Assembly (NCBI RefSeq): GCF_007565055.1
Contig: NC_044551.1
Span: forward strand, 95,262,089-95,326,088
From: Rhinopithecus roxellana
Taxonomy: Eukaryota; Chordata; Mammalia; Primates; Cercopithecidae
Direction of reading: 5' to 3'
DNA: 64,000 nucleotides
In this document: one piece after another, positions 48,972 through 59,696 of the stretch
Layout: each line of letters opens with the position of its first letter
Position numbering within the stretch: position 1 is the first letter of the stretch
Notes under the pieces: generated by a model
What the model saw: the letters and a program-made list of their open reading frames with translations, nothing else
The model's database searches: none
Told to the model about the DNA's origin: nothing
Program-made: the position numbers and the translations under genes

Positions 48972-49612
48972 TCTATATATACAAAAAATATATATTTCAT
49001 GTATATAATATGTAATATACAATATGTAATATATTTATATGAATATACATATATGAATATACATATATGAATATGTAGTATTTTTGTTACATATGAAATA
49101 CATAGTATAATATATAGCACATGTATATAATATATAGTATATTACAATATACAATACATATATACATATGACACATATATATTAATATAGTAATATAATA
49201 TTAATATAATATTAATAATATATTAATAATATATTAATATTAATATTATATTACTATATTAATATATTACTATATTAATATTATATTACTATATTACTAT
49301 ATTAATATACACGTGTCGTATGTGTATATGTATATACATGTCATATGTATTACATATTGTAATATACTATATATATGTATCTAAAATGATACACATAGTA
49401 TATCTAATATATTATATATCATATATTATATAAATTATATATATTATATAAATTATATATTATATAAAATATATTTTTAAAAATATATAAAATTTATTTT
49501 ATATATTATATAAAATATCTATTATATATTATTTAAAGATATAGTACATGTAACATATTTATATGTTACATGTATTAATAATATATAAATATGTTACAAG
49601 TACTATATGTAC
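48972..49612. repeat. AT-rich satellite with palindromes, part 1
   Basis: About 640 bases of almost pure A/T made of shuffled TATATA, TAATAT, ATATTA and TACATATG units, many self-complementary. A TATGAAATACATAGTATAAT unit at about 49,093 recurs in part 2. Confidence 0.92.
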
Positions 49613-49632
49613 CTTTTTAGATGCATATCTAT

Positions 49633-49737
49633 ATCTACAAAGAATTTTAATTCTTAGGAAAACTCTAGGGACAAATGAATTATCCAATGAATTTTATCAA
49701 ATTTTTACAGGAGAAGCAATACCAATCTTGTAAAAAT
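49633..49737 (+). repeat. Direct duplication, copy 1 (about 100 bp)
   Basis: From TCTACAAAGAATTTTAATTC to CAATACCAATCTTGTAAAAA this is about 91% identical to 50,187-50,297. It is an island of L1 ORF2 sequence enclosed by AT satellite on both sides. Confidence 0.92.
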
Positions 49738-49980
49738 ATATATATATTTATATATGAAATACATAGTATAATATATAGTACATGTACATATTATATAGTA
49801 CATGTAATAAATAGTACATGTATATATTATAATATATAATATGTAATATATACACGTACTATATATTACATGTACTATATAATGTATAATATGCATGCAA
49901 TATATAATATATTATACTATGTATTTCATATATAAAATATATTATGTATTTTATATGTATTTACATATTATATATATATG
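49736..49980. repeat. AT-rich satellite with a 25-bp perfect inverted repeat, part 2
   Basis: A perfect 25-bp arm containing GAAATACATAGTATAAT (49,751-49,775) pairs with 49,908-49,932 around about 130 bases that are themselves palindromic in pieces (repeated TAGTACATGTA and TACATGTACTA). Confidence 0.92.
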
Positions 49981-50186
49981 TCTACAAAGTTGTATAAAGG
50001 AAGAGAGAAATAAAGTAAATCAATAAAATAGAACAGGAAAACAGTAAAACAATGAAATAAAGTTGAATGATAAATATTATAAACAACTTTATAATAAATT
50101 AAATGACTTAGATGAAATGAACTAATTCTTTGAAAGACACAAATTCCTTCAAGGTTCAGTCAGGAAGAAAGAGATACCTTAGTCCT

Positions 50187-50297
50187 ATAGCTACAAAAAA
50201 AAATTTTAATTCTTAGGAAAACTCTAGAGACAAATGAATTATCTGATGAATTTTATCAAATATTTACAGGAGATGCAATACCAATCTTATAAAAAAA
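50187..50297 (+). repeat. Direct duplication, copy 2
   Basis: Same orientation as copy 1, about 555 bases downstream. This copy sits in continuous L1 ORF2 context on both sides, so it is likely the original. Confidence 0.92.
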
Positions 50298-50470
50298 AAA
50301 ACAGAAAAATAGAGGAGGAAGCATTTCCCAATGTATTTTAAGAGGCTAGAATCACTGCAATACCAAAACAGGCAAATATATCAAAGGTTCATAAAACTAC
50401 AAGCCAGTTTTCTCCAGGAACAGAGATGTCAAAATCCTCAACAAAAATCGAATTGAAATCAGCAATATGC

Positions 50471-50962
50471 ATGTGCACACACACACATGTACATATGCAA
50501 ATGTATAATTTTTGCTTACTTGAAAAATAAAATATTGCCTGATTTTTATACATCAATGTACATAATTTATATTATACAGTAGCTAATCACTTTGAATAGA
50601 ACACTTGACTATTCCCCACATTCATGTAGCACTTAGCACATAATCACTACTTAATAACTTGAATTGAGCAATCAAATTCATTTACTGTTCAAATGTCCTT
50701 GTCAATATTCTCACCACACTCACATACAAACATACCTGTACACGTAGAAAGAACTAATATCCTGTTACCTTTGACATCTACAACCTAAAACATATCTTCA
50801 AGATTTTTTTTGATAGTCAAGTTTATTTTAACAAAATGGGTCTGGGAACCATAAAATTTATTCTTATACAATGCTAGCATTGTTTCTACAATGGTAAAAC
50901 ACAGCCAGTTTTTATAAAGATGAAATGTTTATGTTTTCATTTAATAATACTTAAAATTTAGG
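50471..50962. other. Unassigned sequence
   Basis: About 490 bases, AT-rich, starting with a short CA run. No feature I can defend. Confidence 0.4.
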
Positions 50963-51709
50963 CCGGCTCTGGCACCTCATGTCCTTCTAGGTCACAAGAG
51001 TGTTGGAGGACTAGCACTCTGTGACTCTGTGTCTAGCTCAGGGTTTGTAAACACACCAATCAGTACTCTGTCTAGCTCAAGGTTTGTGAATACACCAATT
51101 GGTACTCTGTATCTAGCTATCTCTGTATCTAAGCTAACTAGCACTCTGTGACTCTGTCTAGCTCAAGGATTGTAAACGCACCAATCAGCACTCTGTCAAA
51201 ATGGACCAATCAGCTCTCTGTAAAATAAACCAATCAGCAGGATGTGGGTAGGGTCAAATAAGGGAATAAAAGCAGGCTGCAGGAGCCAGCAGTGGCAATC
51301 TGCTCAGGTCCCCTTCCACACTGTGGAAGCTCTATTTGTCGTTCTTTGCAATAAATCTTGCTGCTGCTCACTCTTTGAGTCCACGCTGCCTTTATGAGCT
51401 GTAACACTCACTGGGAAGGTCTGCAGCTTCACTCCTGAAGCCAAGGAGACGACAAACCCACTGGGAAGAATGAATGACTCCAGACGCGCTGCCTTTAAGA
51501 GCTGTAACACTCACCACGAAGGTGTGCAGCTTTACTCCTGATAGCGAGACCATGAACCCACCAGAAGGAAAAAGCTCCAGACACATCTGAACGTCTGAAG
51601 GAACAAACTCCAAACACACCATCTTTAAGAACTGTAACTCTCACTGCGAGGGTCCGTGGTTTCATTCTTGAAGTCGGTGAGACCAAGAACCCACCAATTC
51701 CAGACACAC
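50963..51709 (+). mobile_element. LTR12-type solo LTR (HERV9, ERV1)
   Basis: About 750 bp. The U3 has repeated units with CTCTGT, TCTAGCTCA and CCAAT boxes (51,056; 51,095; 51,181; 51,206; 51,230), the array LTR12 is known for as NF-Y sites. A TATA-like AATAAAAG lies at 51,265-51,272 and an AATAAA polyadenylation signal at 51,350-51,355. Downstream are three repeats of about 85 bases beginning near GAGCTGTAACACTCAC. The 5' edge looks shortened and a target duplication is not obvious. Solo LTR. Confidence 0.9.
51265..51272 (+). promoter_or_regulatory. TATA-like box of the LTR12
   Basis: AATAAAAG located about 30 bases after the last CCAAT box and about 80 bases before the polyadenylation signal, the usual U3/R layout of this LTR family. 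Known LTR12 copies can drive transcription; whether this one does is not shown by sequence. Confidence 0.6.
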
Positions 51710-52321
51710 TAACATATGGTTTGTTATGCACTAACACACTCATATGCCTGCTACAGACAGGATGCCAGGATTCAAAGAAAGATTGATTCCTAGCTACCTG
51801 CGAACAGTAGATACCCTATAGGTTCTGATTTTCTTTTCCCTTTAAACTTGGATCTCTTGTTAGATGGTGTTGAATTATACAGAAATGCATGTAGGCATGT
51901 ATGCATGTGATTGGTGTTTAAATTCACACAATCCCTCATACCACAGAAGGAAACAGACAACCACAGTTTGACCATTAAGGTCAAAGTCCAAATTTCAACA
52001 TAATAAGTTTGTCTTTAATCTGTTGCCTCCGTATCTAACTGTTGGAGGTCGAGGCTGTGGACAGATCTGAAAACATGGGATTCCATCCTCCTGGGGCACA
52101 CTGTCATTTTTTCACCGTCTTATCTCCGAAAGAAAGATGGGTAGCAGGTGGGCAGCAGTGGTCTACCTGTGGATACTTCCTGCTTGCAGCCTCCTGCTCT
52201 CTCTAGGGGCACTACCTCTCCCAACCATGGGCCTGAGGAGAGACGTTGGTAGGAAGGAGCTGTTCCCTCGCCTCTGGAAGAAAAGGCCAGGGGAGTCAGC
52301 GTCCTCAGAACTGCACTTTTA
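51710..52321. other. Unassigned sequence with a GC-richer short frame
   Basis: About 610 bases. From 52,130 to about 52,320 GC content is clearly above its surroundings and a frame opens at 52,137 (81 codons to 52,382) with a hydrophobic leader. The frame runs into an old DNA transposon. I do not call it a gene; see findings. Confidence 0.4.
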
Positions 52322-52520
52322 TGTGGAAGCCACTGGTCGTGTGTGGCTACTGAGTACATGGGATGTGGCTGGTCTGAACTGAGATGTGCTGGGAAGGTAA
52401 AATACAGAATGTGTTTCAAAGTTTTAGCATCAAAACATATATTTCATAAACAATTACATATGGATCATATATTAAAATGACAATATTTTGAGTATATTGC
52501 ATGGTCTATTATAAATAATT
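52322..52520 (+). mobile_element. Old hAT/Charlie-like non-autonomous DNA transposon fragment
   Basis: The text 'tgtgtggctactgagtacat', 'ggatgtggctggtctgaact', 'gagatgtgctgggaaggtaa' and the AT-rich continuation follow a common mammalian MER-type element in one orientation. The ends are missing, so the exact family is not assigned. Confidence 0.6.
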
Positions 52521-52999
52521 TATCATTTTTTTAAAAAATAAAAATTTAAATAAAATAAATACAAAATGAGCAGGCAAGGTGAGAAAGGAAAGCTTAGTTC
52601 CCAACTATCTACTCTTCACAGTACTTCCCACTCATTTTTCCCTTGTGGATACTAAGACTTTCAGGAAACAGAACTTGAAAACCTTCAGATAGGTGATCCA
52701 TCAGATTTCACAATCTGATTTGGAAAGATAGATCAATAGAGTTTGTAATACATTAATCATAAAATTCTGAAATTGCAATATTAGCTATCTCATAATGAGC
52801 ATGAAGGAGTGGTATTTAATGAGATCTTTTTTGCCTTTTTAAAAATTTTCAACTATGTCTTTAGTACATAGAACAGCTCATGGTGTCTAGCTCATGTTGA
52901 AAGGATGTACAAGTCTTAGATCCTCATTGAACCTTCTGTCTAATCAGAAGTCCTAATATTCACATGTTCCTAAGGCCATTGCTTGTTTCCTTCAGTTTA

Positions 53000-53110
53000 C
53001 AAGTTTCTATAAGCTCTTTGAGGACTGGCTTGTATCTCTAGCTTAATTACTGTCTCCAGCACCCAGTGCTGTTCCTGAAACAACAGTTCTTTAATAAATA
53101 TCTAATGTTG
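53000..53110 (+). mobile_element. L2 LINE 3' end fragment, sense
   Basis: 'ctataagctctttgaggact', 'gtctccagcacccagtgctg' and 'tctttaataaatatctaatg' follow the L2 3' terminus. Confidence 0.7.
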
Positions 53111-53965
53111 AGGGCATTACCAATGTATCCAGGGAAGTTGAATTCTCGAATAAGTACATAAAGGCACTTTGTACCAACAAAGCTGTAAATAACAGGACAA
53201 AAGTAGATAGGAGCCATAATAGCTATATAAGAAGCAAATAGCACAGAGCTGCAAAAAGTAACACTTCTGCAACCAAATGGACATTTTAGCAAAGAAAGCC
53301 TTCTGGAAAAGCAGGATTGTTAACTGACAGAGGAAAAAAAAGGAATGATTTTGTCCCCATTTTGTTTGTATCTTCTCTGATAAGGAAAGTGTCCTAAAAT
53401 GATAACTGGGAGAGTAAAATAAATATTTGAAAAAGGAATTAAAACCCCGGATAGCTGAGAAAATTACAACGGAGCTTACTGTTGCTACTTTAAATGAGTT
53501 TACATCTCTTGTCTTAAATGAGTTACATTCTTGTTTACTAAGGGACTCTGTAAATGAGATTGCCAGGGAAATACAAAGTTAGAATAACTGGCCAACAATA
53601 GATCGGGAAAGTGATTTAAATGACTAAAGGGCTTGATCTTTATATCAGGTAAATGGATACGATGGAAAATATAAAGGATAGCTTGTGACACTTACAATGG
53701 AAAGCATGACTTGCTTTAGGCCAACATAGCTTAATAAATGGCATTTAATTAAAGTAGTTACTTTTCCTTATGTTGAAGTATTTTTAAGCAATATCCTGCC
53801 ATTCCACCCCTAGGTATTTGGTATGAATCTTTAATTAGAAGGGCATTTTCTTAAATGATAGTGCTATTAGTGCACTAACAAAATTAATATTACTGTATTA
53901 TTTATTGCCAGGTGACAAATTATCACAAATTTAGTGGCTTAAAAAAATACATATTGTTTTATTTG
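53111..53965. other. Mostly unassigned sequence
   Basis: About 850 bases. The last part (53,905-53,945, GACAAATTATCACAAATTTA and neighbours) resembles a common old repeat interrupted here by the L1 cluster; its continuation may be 60,661-61,090. Confidence 0.4.
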
Positions 53966-54523
53966 TTTTTTTTTTTTAACTTTTATTTGAGGTTCAGGGG
54001 TACATGTGCTTGTTATATAGGTAAACTGTGTGTCATGAGAATTTGGCATACAGATTATTTCATCACCCAGGCAACAAGCAGAGTACTCTATAGGTATTTT
54101 TTCTGATCCTCTCCCTCCTCCCACCCTCAAAAGTAGGCCCCAGTGTCTGTCGTTCCCTTTTGTGTCTGTGTGATCTCCTTGTTTAGCTACCACTTATAAG
54201 TGAGAACATGTGATATTTGGTTTTCCATTCCTCCATTAGTTTGCTTAGGATAACGGCCTCTAGCTCCATCCATGTTGCTGCAAAGGACATGAAGGACATG
54301 ATCTCATTTTTTTATGGCTGCTTAGTATTTCATAGTATATATCACATTTTATTTTTCTAGTCTATCATTGATGGGCGTTTAGGTAGATTCCATGTCTTTG
54401 CTGTAAATAGTGCTGCAATGAACATATACATGTATGTCTTTATGGCAGAACTATTTATATTCTTCTGGGTATATAAACAGTAATGAGATTGCTGGGTTGA
54501 ATGGTAATTTTTTTTTTTTTTTT

Positions 54524-54547
54524 AATGTTTAATGCTCTTTTATTTTA
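54524..54547 (-). other. Candidate 3' transduction at the end of the young L1
   Basis: 24 non-L1 bases lie between two A runs of the element (T runs at 54,508-54,523 and 54,548-54,558 on the plus strand). In L1 sense it holds overlapping AATAAA hexamers and then GAGCATTAAACATT before the final tail. It is the expected product of a transcript that read through the L1's own polyadenylation site and used the next signal. Confidence 0.75.
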
Positions 54548-54788
54548 TTTTTTTTTTTATTATACTTTAAGTTCTAGGGTACATGTGCATAACGTGCAGG
54601 TTTGTTACATATGTATACTTATGCCATGTTGGTGTGCTGCACCCATCAACTCGTCAGCACCCATCAATTCATCATTTATATCTTGTATAACTCCCCAATG
54701 CAAGCCCTCCCTCCTCCCCCCTCCCCCCTCCCCATGATAGGCCCCTGTGCGTGATGTTCCCCTTCCCGAGTCCAAGTGATCTCATTGT

Positions 54789-55391
54789 TCAGTTCCCACC
54801 TATGAGTGAGAACATGTGGTGTTTGGTTTTCTGTTCTTGTGATAGTTTGCTAAGAATGATGGTTTCCAGCTGCATCCATGTCCCTACAAAGGACGCAAAC
54901 TCATCCTTTTTTATGGCTGCATAGTATTCCATGGTGTATATGTGCCACATTTTCTTAATCCAGTCTGTCACAGATGGACATTTGGGTTGATTCCAAGTCT
55001 TTGCTATTGTGAATAGTGCCGCAATAAACATACGTGTACATGTGTCTTTGTAGTAGAATAATTTATAATCCTTTGGGTATATACCCAGTAGTGGGATGGC
55101 TGGGTCATATGGTACATCTAGTTCTAGATCCTTGAGGAATTGCCATACTGTTTTCCATAATGGTTGAACTAGTTTACAATCCCACCAACAGTGTAAAAGT
55201 GTTCCTATTTCTCCACATCCTCTCCAACACCTGTTGTTTCCTGACTTCTTAATGATTGCCATTCTAACTGGTGTGAGATGGTATCTCATTGTGGTTTTGA
55301 TTTGCATTTCTCTGATGGCGAGTGATGATGAGCATTTTTTCATGTGTCTGTTGGCTGTATGAATATCTTCTTTTGAGAAATGTCTGTTCAT
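54789..55391 (-). pseudogene. L1 ORF2, C-terminal segment
   Basis: 200 codons in the same frame as the endonuclease segment. It carries the Cys-rich motif C-x3-C-x7-H-x4-C (residues about 52-68) and the normal ORF2 C-terminus (I-G-G-N). Its apparent start Met is internal to ORF2. The region binds RNA and is needed for retrotransposition in the family. Here it is separated from the RT segment by a frameshift, so it is not translated as part of ORF2p. Confidence 0.93.
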
Positions 55392-57538
55392 ATCCTTTCC
55401 CCACTTTTTGATGGGGTTGTTTTTTTCTCGTATATTTGTTTGAGTTCTTTGTAGATTCTGGATATTAGCCCTTTGTCAGATGAGTAGGTTGCAAAAATTT
55501 TCTCCCATTCTGTAGGTTGCCTGTTCACTCTGATGGTAGTTTCTTTTGCTGTGCAGAAGCTCTTTAGTTTAATTAGATCCCATTTGTCAATTTTGGCTTT
55601 TGCTGCCATTGCTTTTGGTGTTTTAGACATGAAGTCCTTACCCATGCCTATGTCCTGAATGGTAGTACTACCTAGATTTTCTTCTAGGATTTTTATGGTA
55701 TTAGGTCTAACATTTAAGTCTCTAATCCATCTTGAATTAATCTTCGTATAAGGGGTAAGGAAAGGATCCAGTTTCAGCTTTCTACTTATGGCTAGCCAAT
55801 TTTCCCAGCACCATTTATTAAATAGGGAATCCTTTCCCCATTTCTTGTTTCTCTCAGGTTTGTCAAAGATCAGATGGCTGTAGATGTGTGGTATTATTTC
55901 TGAGGACTCTGTTCTGTTCCATTGATCTATATCTCTGTTTTGGTACCAGTACCATGCTGTTTTGGTTACTGTAGCCTTGTAGTATAGTTTGAAGTCAGGT
56001 AGCATGACGCCTCCAGCTTTGTCCTTTTGACTTAGGATTGTCTTGGCAATGCGGGCTCTTTTTTGGTTCCATATGAACTTTAAAGCAGTTTTTTCCAATT
56101 CTGTGAAGAAACTCATTGGTAGCTTGATGGGGATGGCACTGAATCTATAAATAACCTTGGGCAGTATGGCCATTTTCACGATATTGATTCTTCCTATCCA
56201 TGAGCATGGTATGTTCTTCCATTTGTTTGTGTCCTCTTTGATTTCACTGAGCAGTGGTTTGTAGTTCTCCTTGAAGAGGTCCTTTACATCCCTTGTAAGC
56301 TGGATTCCTAGGTATTTTATTCTCTTTGAAGCAATTGTGAATGGAAGTTCATTCCTGATTTGGCTCTCTGCTTGTCTGTTACTGGTGTATAAGAATGCTT
56401 GTGATTTTTGCACATTAATTTTGTATCCTGAGACTTTGCTGAAGTTGCTTATCAGCTTAAGGAGATTTTGGGCTGAGACGATGGGGTTTTCTAAATATAC
56501 AATCATGTCATCTGCAAACAGGGACAATTTGACTTCTTCTTTTCCTAACTGGATACCCTTGATTTCTTTCTCTTGCCTGATTGCCCTAGCCAGAACTTCC
56601 AACACTATGTTGAATAGGAGTGGTGAGAGAGGGCATCCCTGTCTTGTGCCAGTTTTCAAAGGGAATTTTTCCAGTTTTTGCCCATTCAGTATGATATTAG
56701 CTGTGGGTTTGTCATAAATAGCTCTTATTATTTTGAGGTACGTTCCATCAATACCGAATTTATTGAGCGTTTTTAGCATGAAGGGCTGTTGAATTTTGTC
56801 AAAAGCCTTTTCTGCATCTATTGAGACAATCATGTGGTTCTTGTCTTTGGTTCTGTTTATATGCTGGATTACGTTTATTGATTTGCGAATGTTGAACCAG
56901 CCTTGCATCCCAGGGATGAAGCCCACTTGATCATGGTGGATAAGCTTTTTGATGTGCTGCTGAATCCGGTTTGCCAGTATTTTATTGAGAATTTTTGCAT
57001 CAATGTTCATCAGGGATATTGGTCTAAAATTCTCTTTTTTTGATGTGTCTCTGCCAGGCTTTGGTATCAGGATGATGTTGGCCTCATAAAATGAGTTAGG
57101 GAGGATTCCCTCTTTTTCTATTGATTGGAATAGTTTCAGAAGGAATGGTACCAGCTCCTCCTTGTACCTGTGGTAGAATTCAGCTGTGAATCCATCTGGT
57201 CCTGGACCTTTTTTGGTGGGTAGGCTATTAATTGTTGCCTCAATTTCAGAGCCTACTATTGGTCTATTCAGGGATTCAACTTCTTCCTGGTTTAGCCTTG
57301 GGAGAGTGTAAGTGTCCAGGAATTTATCCATTTCTTCTAGATTTTCTAGTTGATTTGCGTAGAGGCGTTTATAGTATTCTCTGATGGTAGTTTGTATTTC
57401 TGTGGGGTCAGTGGTGATATCCCCTTTATCATTTTTTATTGCATCTATTTGATTCCTCTCTCTTTTCTTCTTTATTAGCCTTGCTAGCGGTCTGTCAATT
57501 TTGTTGATCTTTTCAAAAAAACCAAGTCCTGGATTCAT
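55388..57538 (-). pseudogene. L1 ORF2, reverse-transcriptase segment
   Basis: 716 codons in a frame shifted by one from the upstream and downstream segments. It contains the complete RT palm with the catalytic F-A-D-D (plus-strand 56,508-56,519) and the T-R-Q-G-C-P-L-S motif. No stop interrupts it. It ends at a stop at 55,388, just past Y-E-K-K-T-T-P, where a 4-base contraction relative to human L1 (remembered) moves the frame back. Preserved sequence but not translatable from the ORF2 start. Confidence 0.94.
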
Positions 57539-58616
57539 TGATTTTTTGGAGGGTTTTTTGTGTCTCTATCTCCTTCAGTTCGGCTCTGATCTTAGTTATT
57601 TCTTGCCTTCTGCTAGCTTTTGAATGTGTTTGCTCTTGCCTCTCTAGTTCTTTTAATTGTGATGTTAGAGTGTCAATTTTAGATCTTTCCTGCTTTCTCT
57701 TGTGGGCATTTAGTGCTATAAATTTCCCTCTACACACTGCTTTAAATGTGTCCCAGAGATTCTGGTATGTTGTATCTTTGTTCTCATTGGTTTCAAAGAA
57801 CATCTTTATTTCCGCTTTCATTTCGTTATGTACCCAGTAGTCATTCAGGAGCAGGTTGTTCAGTTTCCATGTAGTTGAGCGGTTTTGATTGAGTGTCTTA
57901 GTCCTGAGTTCTAGTTTGATTGCACTGTGGTCTGAGAGACAGTTTGTTATAATTTCTGTTCTTTTACATTTGCTGAGGAGTGCTTTACTTCCAATTATGT
58001 GGTCAATTTTGGAATAAGTGCGATGTGGTGCTGAGAAGAATGTATATTCTGTTGATTTGGGGTGGAGAGTTCTATAGATGTCTATTAGGTCCGCTTGGTG
58101 CAGAGATGAGTTCAATTCCTGGATATCCTTGTTAACTTTCTGTCTCGTTGATCTGTCTAATGTTGACAGCGGAGTGTTGAAGTCTCCCATTATTATTGTA
58201 TGGGAGTCTAAGTCTCTTTGTAAGTCTCTAAGGACTTGCTTTATGAATCTGGGTGCTCCTGTATTGGGTGCATATATATTTAGGAGAGTTAGCTCTTCCT
58301 GTTGAATTGATCCCTTTACCATTATGTAATGGCCTTCTTTGTCTCTTTTGATCTTTGATGGTTTAAAGTCTGTTTTATCAGAGACTAGGATTGCAACCCC
58401 TGCTTTTTTTTGTTCTCCATTTGCTTGGTAGATCTTCCTCCATCCCTTTATTTTGAGCCTATGTATGTCTCTGCATGTGAGATGGGTCTCCTGAATACAG
58501 CAGACTGATGGGTCTTGACTCTTTATCCAGTTTGCCAGTCTGTGTCTTTTAATTGGACCATTTAGTCCATTAACATTTAAGGTTAATATTGTTATGTGTG
58601 AACTTGATCCTGCCAT
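57513..58616 (-). pseudogene. L1 ORF2, endonuclease segment, premature stop
   Basis: 367 codons from the normal ORF2 start. The endonuclease is complete with the conserved T-L-N-V-N-G near the start, Q-E-T-H (residues about 41-44), G-D-F-N (about 143-146) and L-S-D-H-S (about 228-232), which include the metal-binding and catalytic residues. It stops at ...S-R-T-W-F-F because a run of T bases has 7 rather than the 6 needed to continue W-F-F-E (plus-strand A7 at 57,515-57,521). The product would be an endonuclease without RT. Confidence 0.95.
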
Positions 58617-58679
58617 TATGATATTAACTGGTTATTTTGCTCGTTAGTCGATGCAGTTTCTTCCTAGCCTCGATGGTCT

Positions 58680-59696
58680 TTACATTTTGGCATGTTTTTG
58701 TGATGGCTGGTACCGGTTGTTCCTTTCCATGTTTAGGGCTTCCTTCAGGGTCTCTTGTAAGGCAGGCCTGGTGGTGACAAAATCTCTAAGCATTTGCTTA
58801 TCTGTAAAGGATTTTATTTCTCCTTCACTTATGAAACTTAGTTTGGCTGGATATGAAATTCTAGGTTTAAAATTCTTTTCTTTAAGAACGTTGAATATTG
58901 GCCCCCACTCTCTTCTGGCTTGTAGAGTTTCTGCCGAGAGATCTGCTGTCAGTCTGATGGGCTTCCCTTTGTGGGTTACCCGACCTTTCTCTCTGGCTGC
59001 CCTTAAGATTTTTTCCTTCATTTCAACTTTGGTGAATCTGGCAATGATGTGTCTTGGAGTTGCTCTTCTGGAGGAGTATCTTTGTGGCGTTCTCTGTATT
59101 TCCTGAATTTGAATGTTGGCCTGCCCTACTAGGTTGGGGAAGTTCTCCTGGATGATATCCTGAAGAGTGTTTTCCAACTTGGTTCCATTTTCCCCCTCAC
59201 TTTCAGGCACCCCAATCAGACGTAGATTTGGTCTTTTTACGTAATCCCATACTTCTTGCAGGCTTTGCTCATTTCTTTTTCTTCTTTTTTCTTTTGGTTT
59301 CTCTTCTCGCTTCATTTCATTCATTTGATCTTCAATCGCTGATACTCTTTCTTCCAGTTGATCGAGTCGGTTACTGAAGCTTGTGCATTTGTCACGTATT
59401 TCTCGTGTCATGGTTTTCATCTCTGTCATTTCGTTTATGATCTTCTCTGCATTAATTAGTCTAGCTGTCAATTCTTCCACTCTTTTTTCAAGATTTTTAG
59501 TTTCTTTGCGCTGGGTACGTAATTCCTCCTTTAGCTCTGATAAGTTTGATGGACTGAAGCCTTCTTCTCTCCTCTCGTCCAAGTCATTCTCTGACCAGCT
59601 TTGATCCGTTGCTGGCGATGGGCTGCGCTCCTTCGCAGGGGGAGAGGCGCTCTTATTTTTTGAATTTCCAGCTTTTCTGCCCTGCTTCTTCCCCAT
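58680..59696 (-). CDS. L1 ORF1 protein, intact
   Basis: 338 codons, the usual length of primate L1 ORF1p, an RNA-binding trimeric chaperone of the L1 particle. Order: a basic/Ser-Pro N-terminus (about 1-50), a long coiled coil (about 52-150), an RRM (about 157-255, with R-P-N-L-R-L-I-G-V-P-E at its start), then the C-terminal domain to ...K-H-A-K-M. The start is the M-G-K-K-Q used by all primate copies. RRM and C-terminal parts are close to the human protein as I remember it, while the coiled coil differs much more. 63 bp separate it from ORF2. Expression is doubtful with the shortened 5'UTR. Confidence 0.95.
   Translation of the reverse strand: MGKKQGRKAGNSKNKSASPPAKERSPSPATDQSWSENDLDERREEGFSPSNLSELKEELRTQRKETKNLEKRVEELTARLINAEKIINEMTEMKTMTREIRDKCTSFSNRLDQLEERVSAIEDQMNEMKREEKPKEKRRKRNEQSLQEVWDYVKRPNLRLIGVPESEGENGTKLENTLQDIIQENFPNLVGQANIQIQEIQRTPQRYSSRRATPRHIIARFTKVEMKEKILRAAREKGRVTHKGKPIRLTADLSAETLQARREWGPIFNVLKEKNFKPRISYPAKLSFISEGEIKSFTDKQMLRDFVTTRPALQETLKEALNMERNNRYQPSQKHAKM

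Larger units (their letters stand above)
47020..50470 (+). mobile_element. Very old L1M-type element, sense, with satellite expansions
   Basis: About 47,020-48,100 looks like a 5' non-coding part (starts near 'caataatggcggcataaaga'). 48,130-48,960 follows L1M ORF1 in diverged form ('aaaattttagagatgaaagt', 'gtcctctacttcaaaactat', 'aaaaatgacaccagatgg'). 49,985-50,470 follows ORF2 between endonuclease and RT. The junction in between is replaced by AT-rich satellite DNA. No frame survives. Confidence 0.6.

Noticed and set aside
51301..51700. Three 76-82-codon minus-strand frames repeated in series
   Set aside because: They reflect the three internal tandem repeats of the LTR12, not genes.
56271..56717. 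148-codon plus-strand frame, and other plus-strand frames across 56.2-60.2 kb
   Set aside because: They are antisense shadows of the young L1's ORF2 and ORF1.
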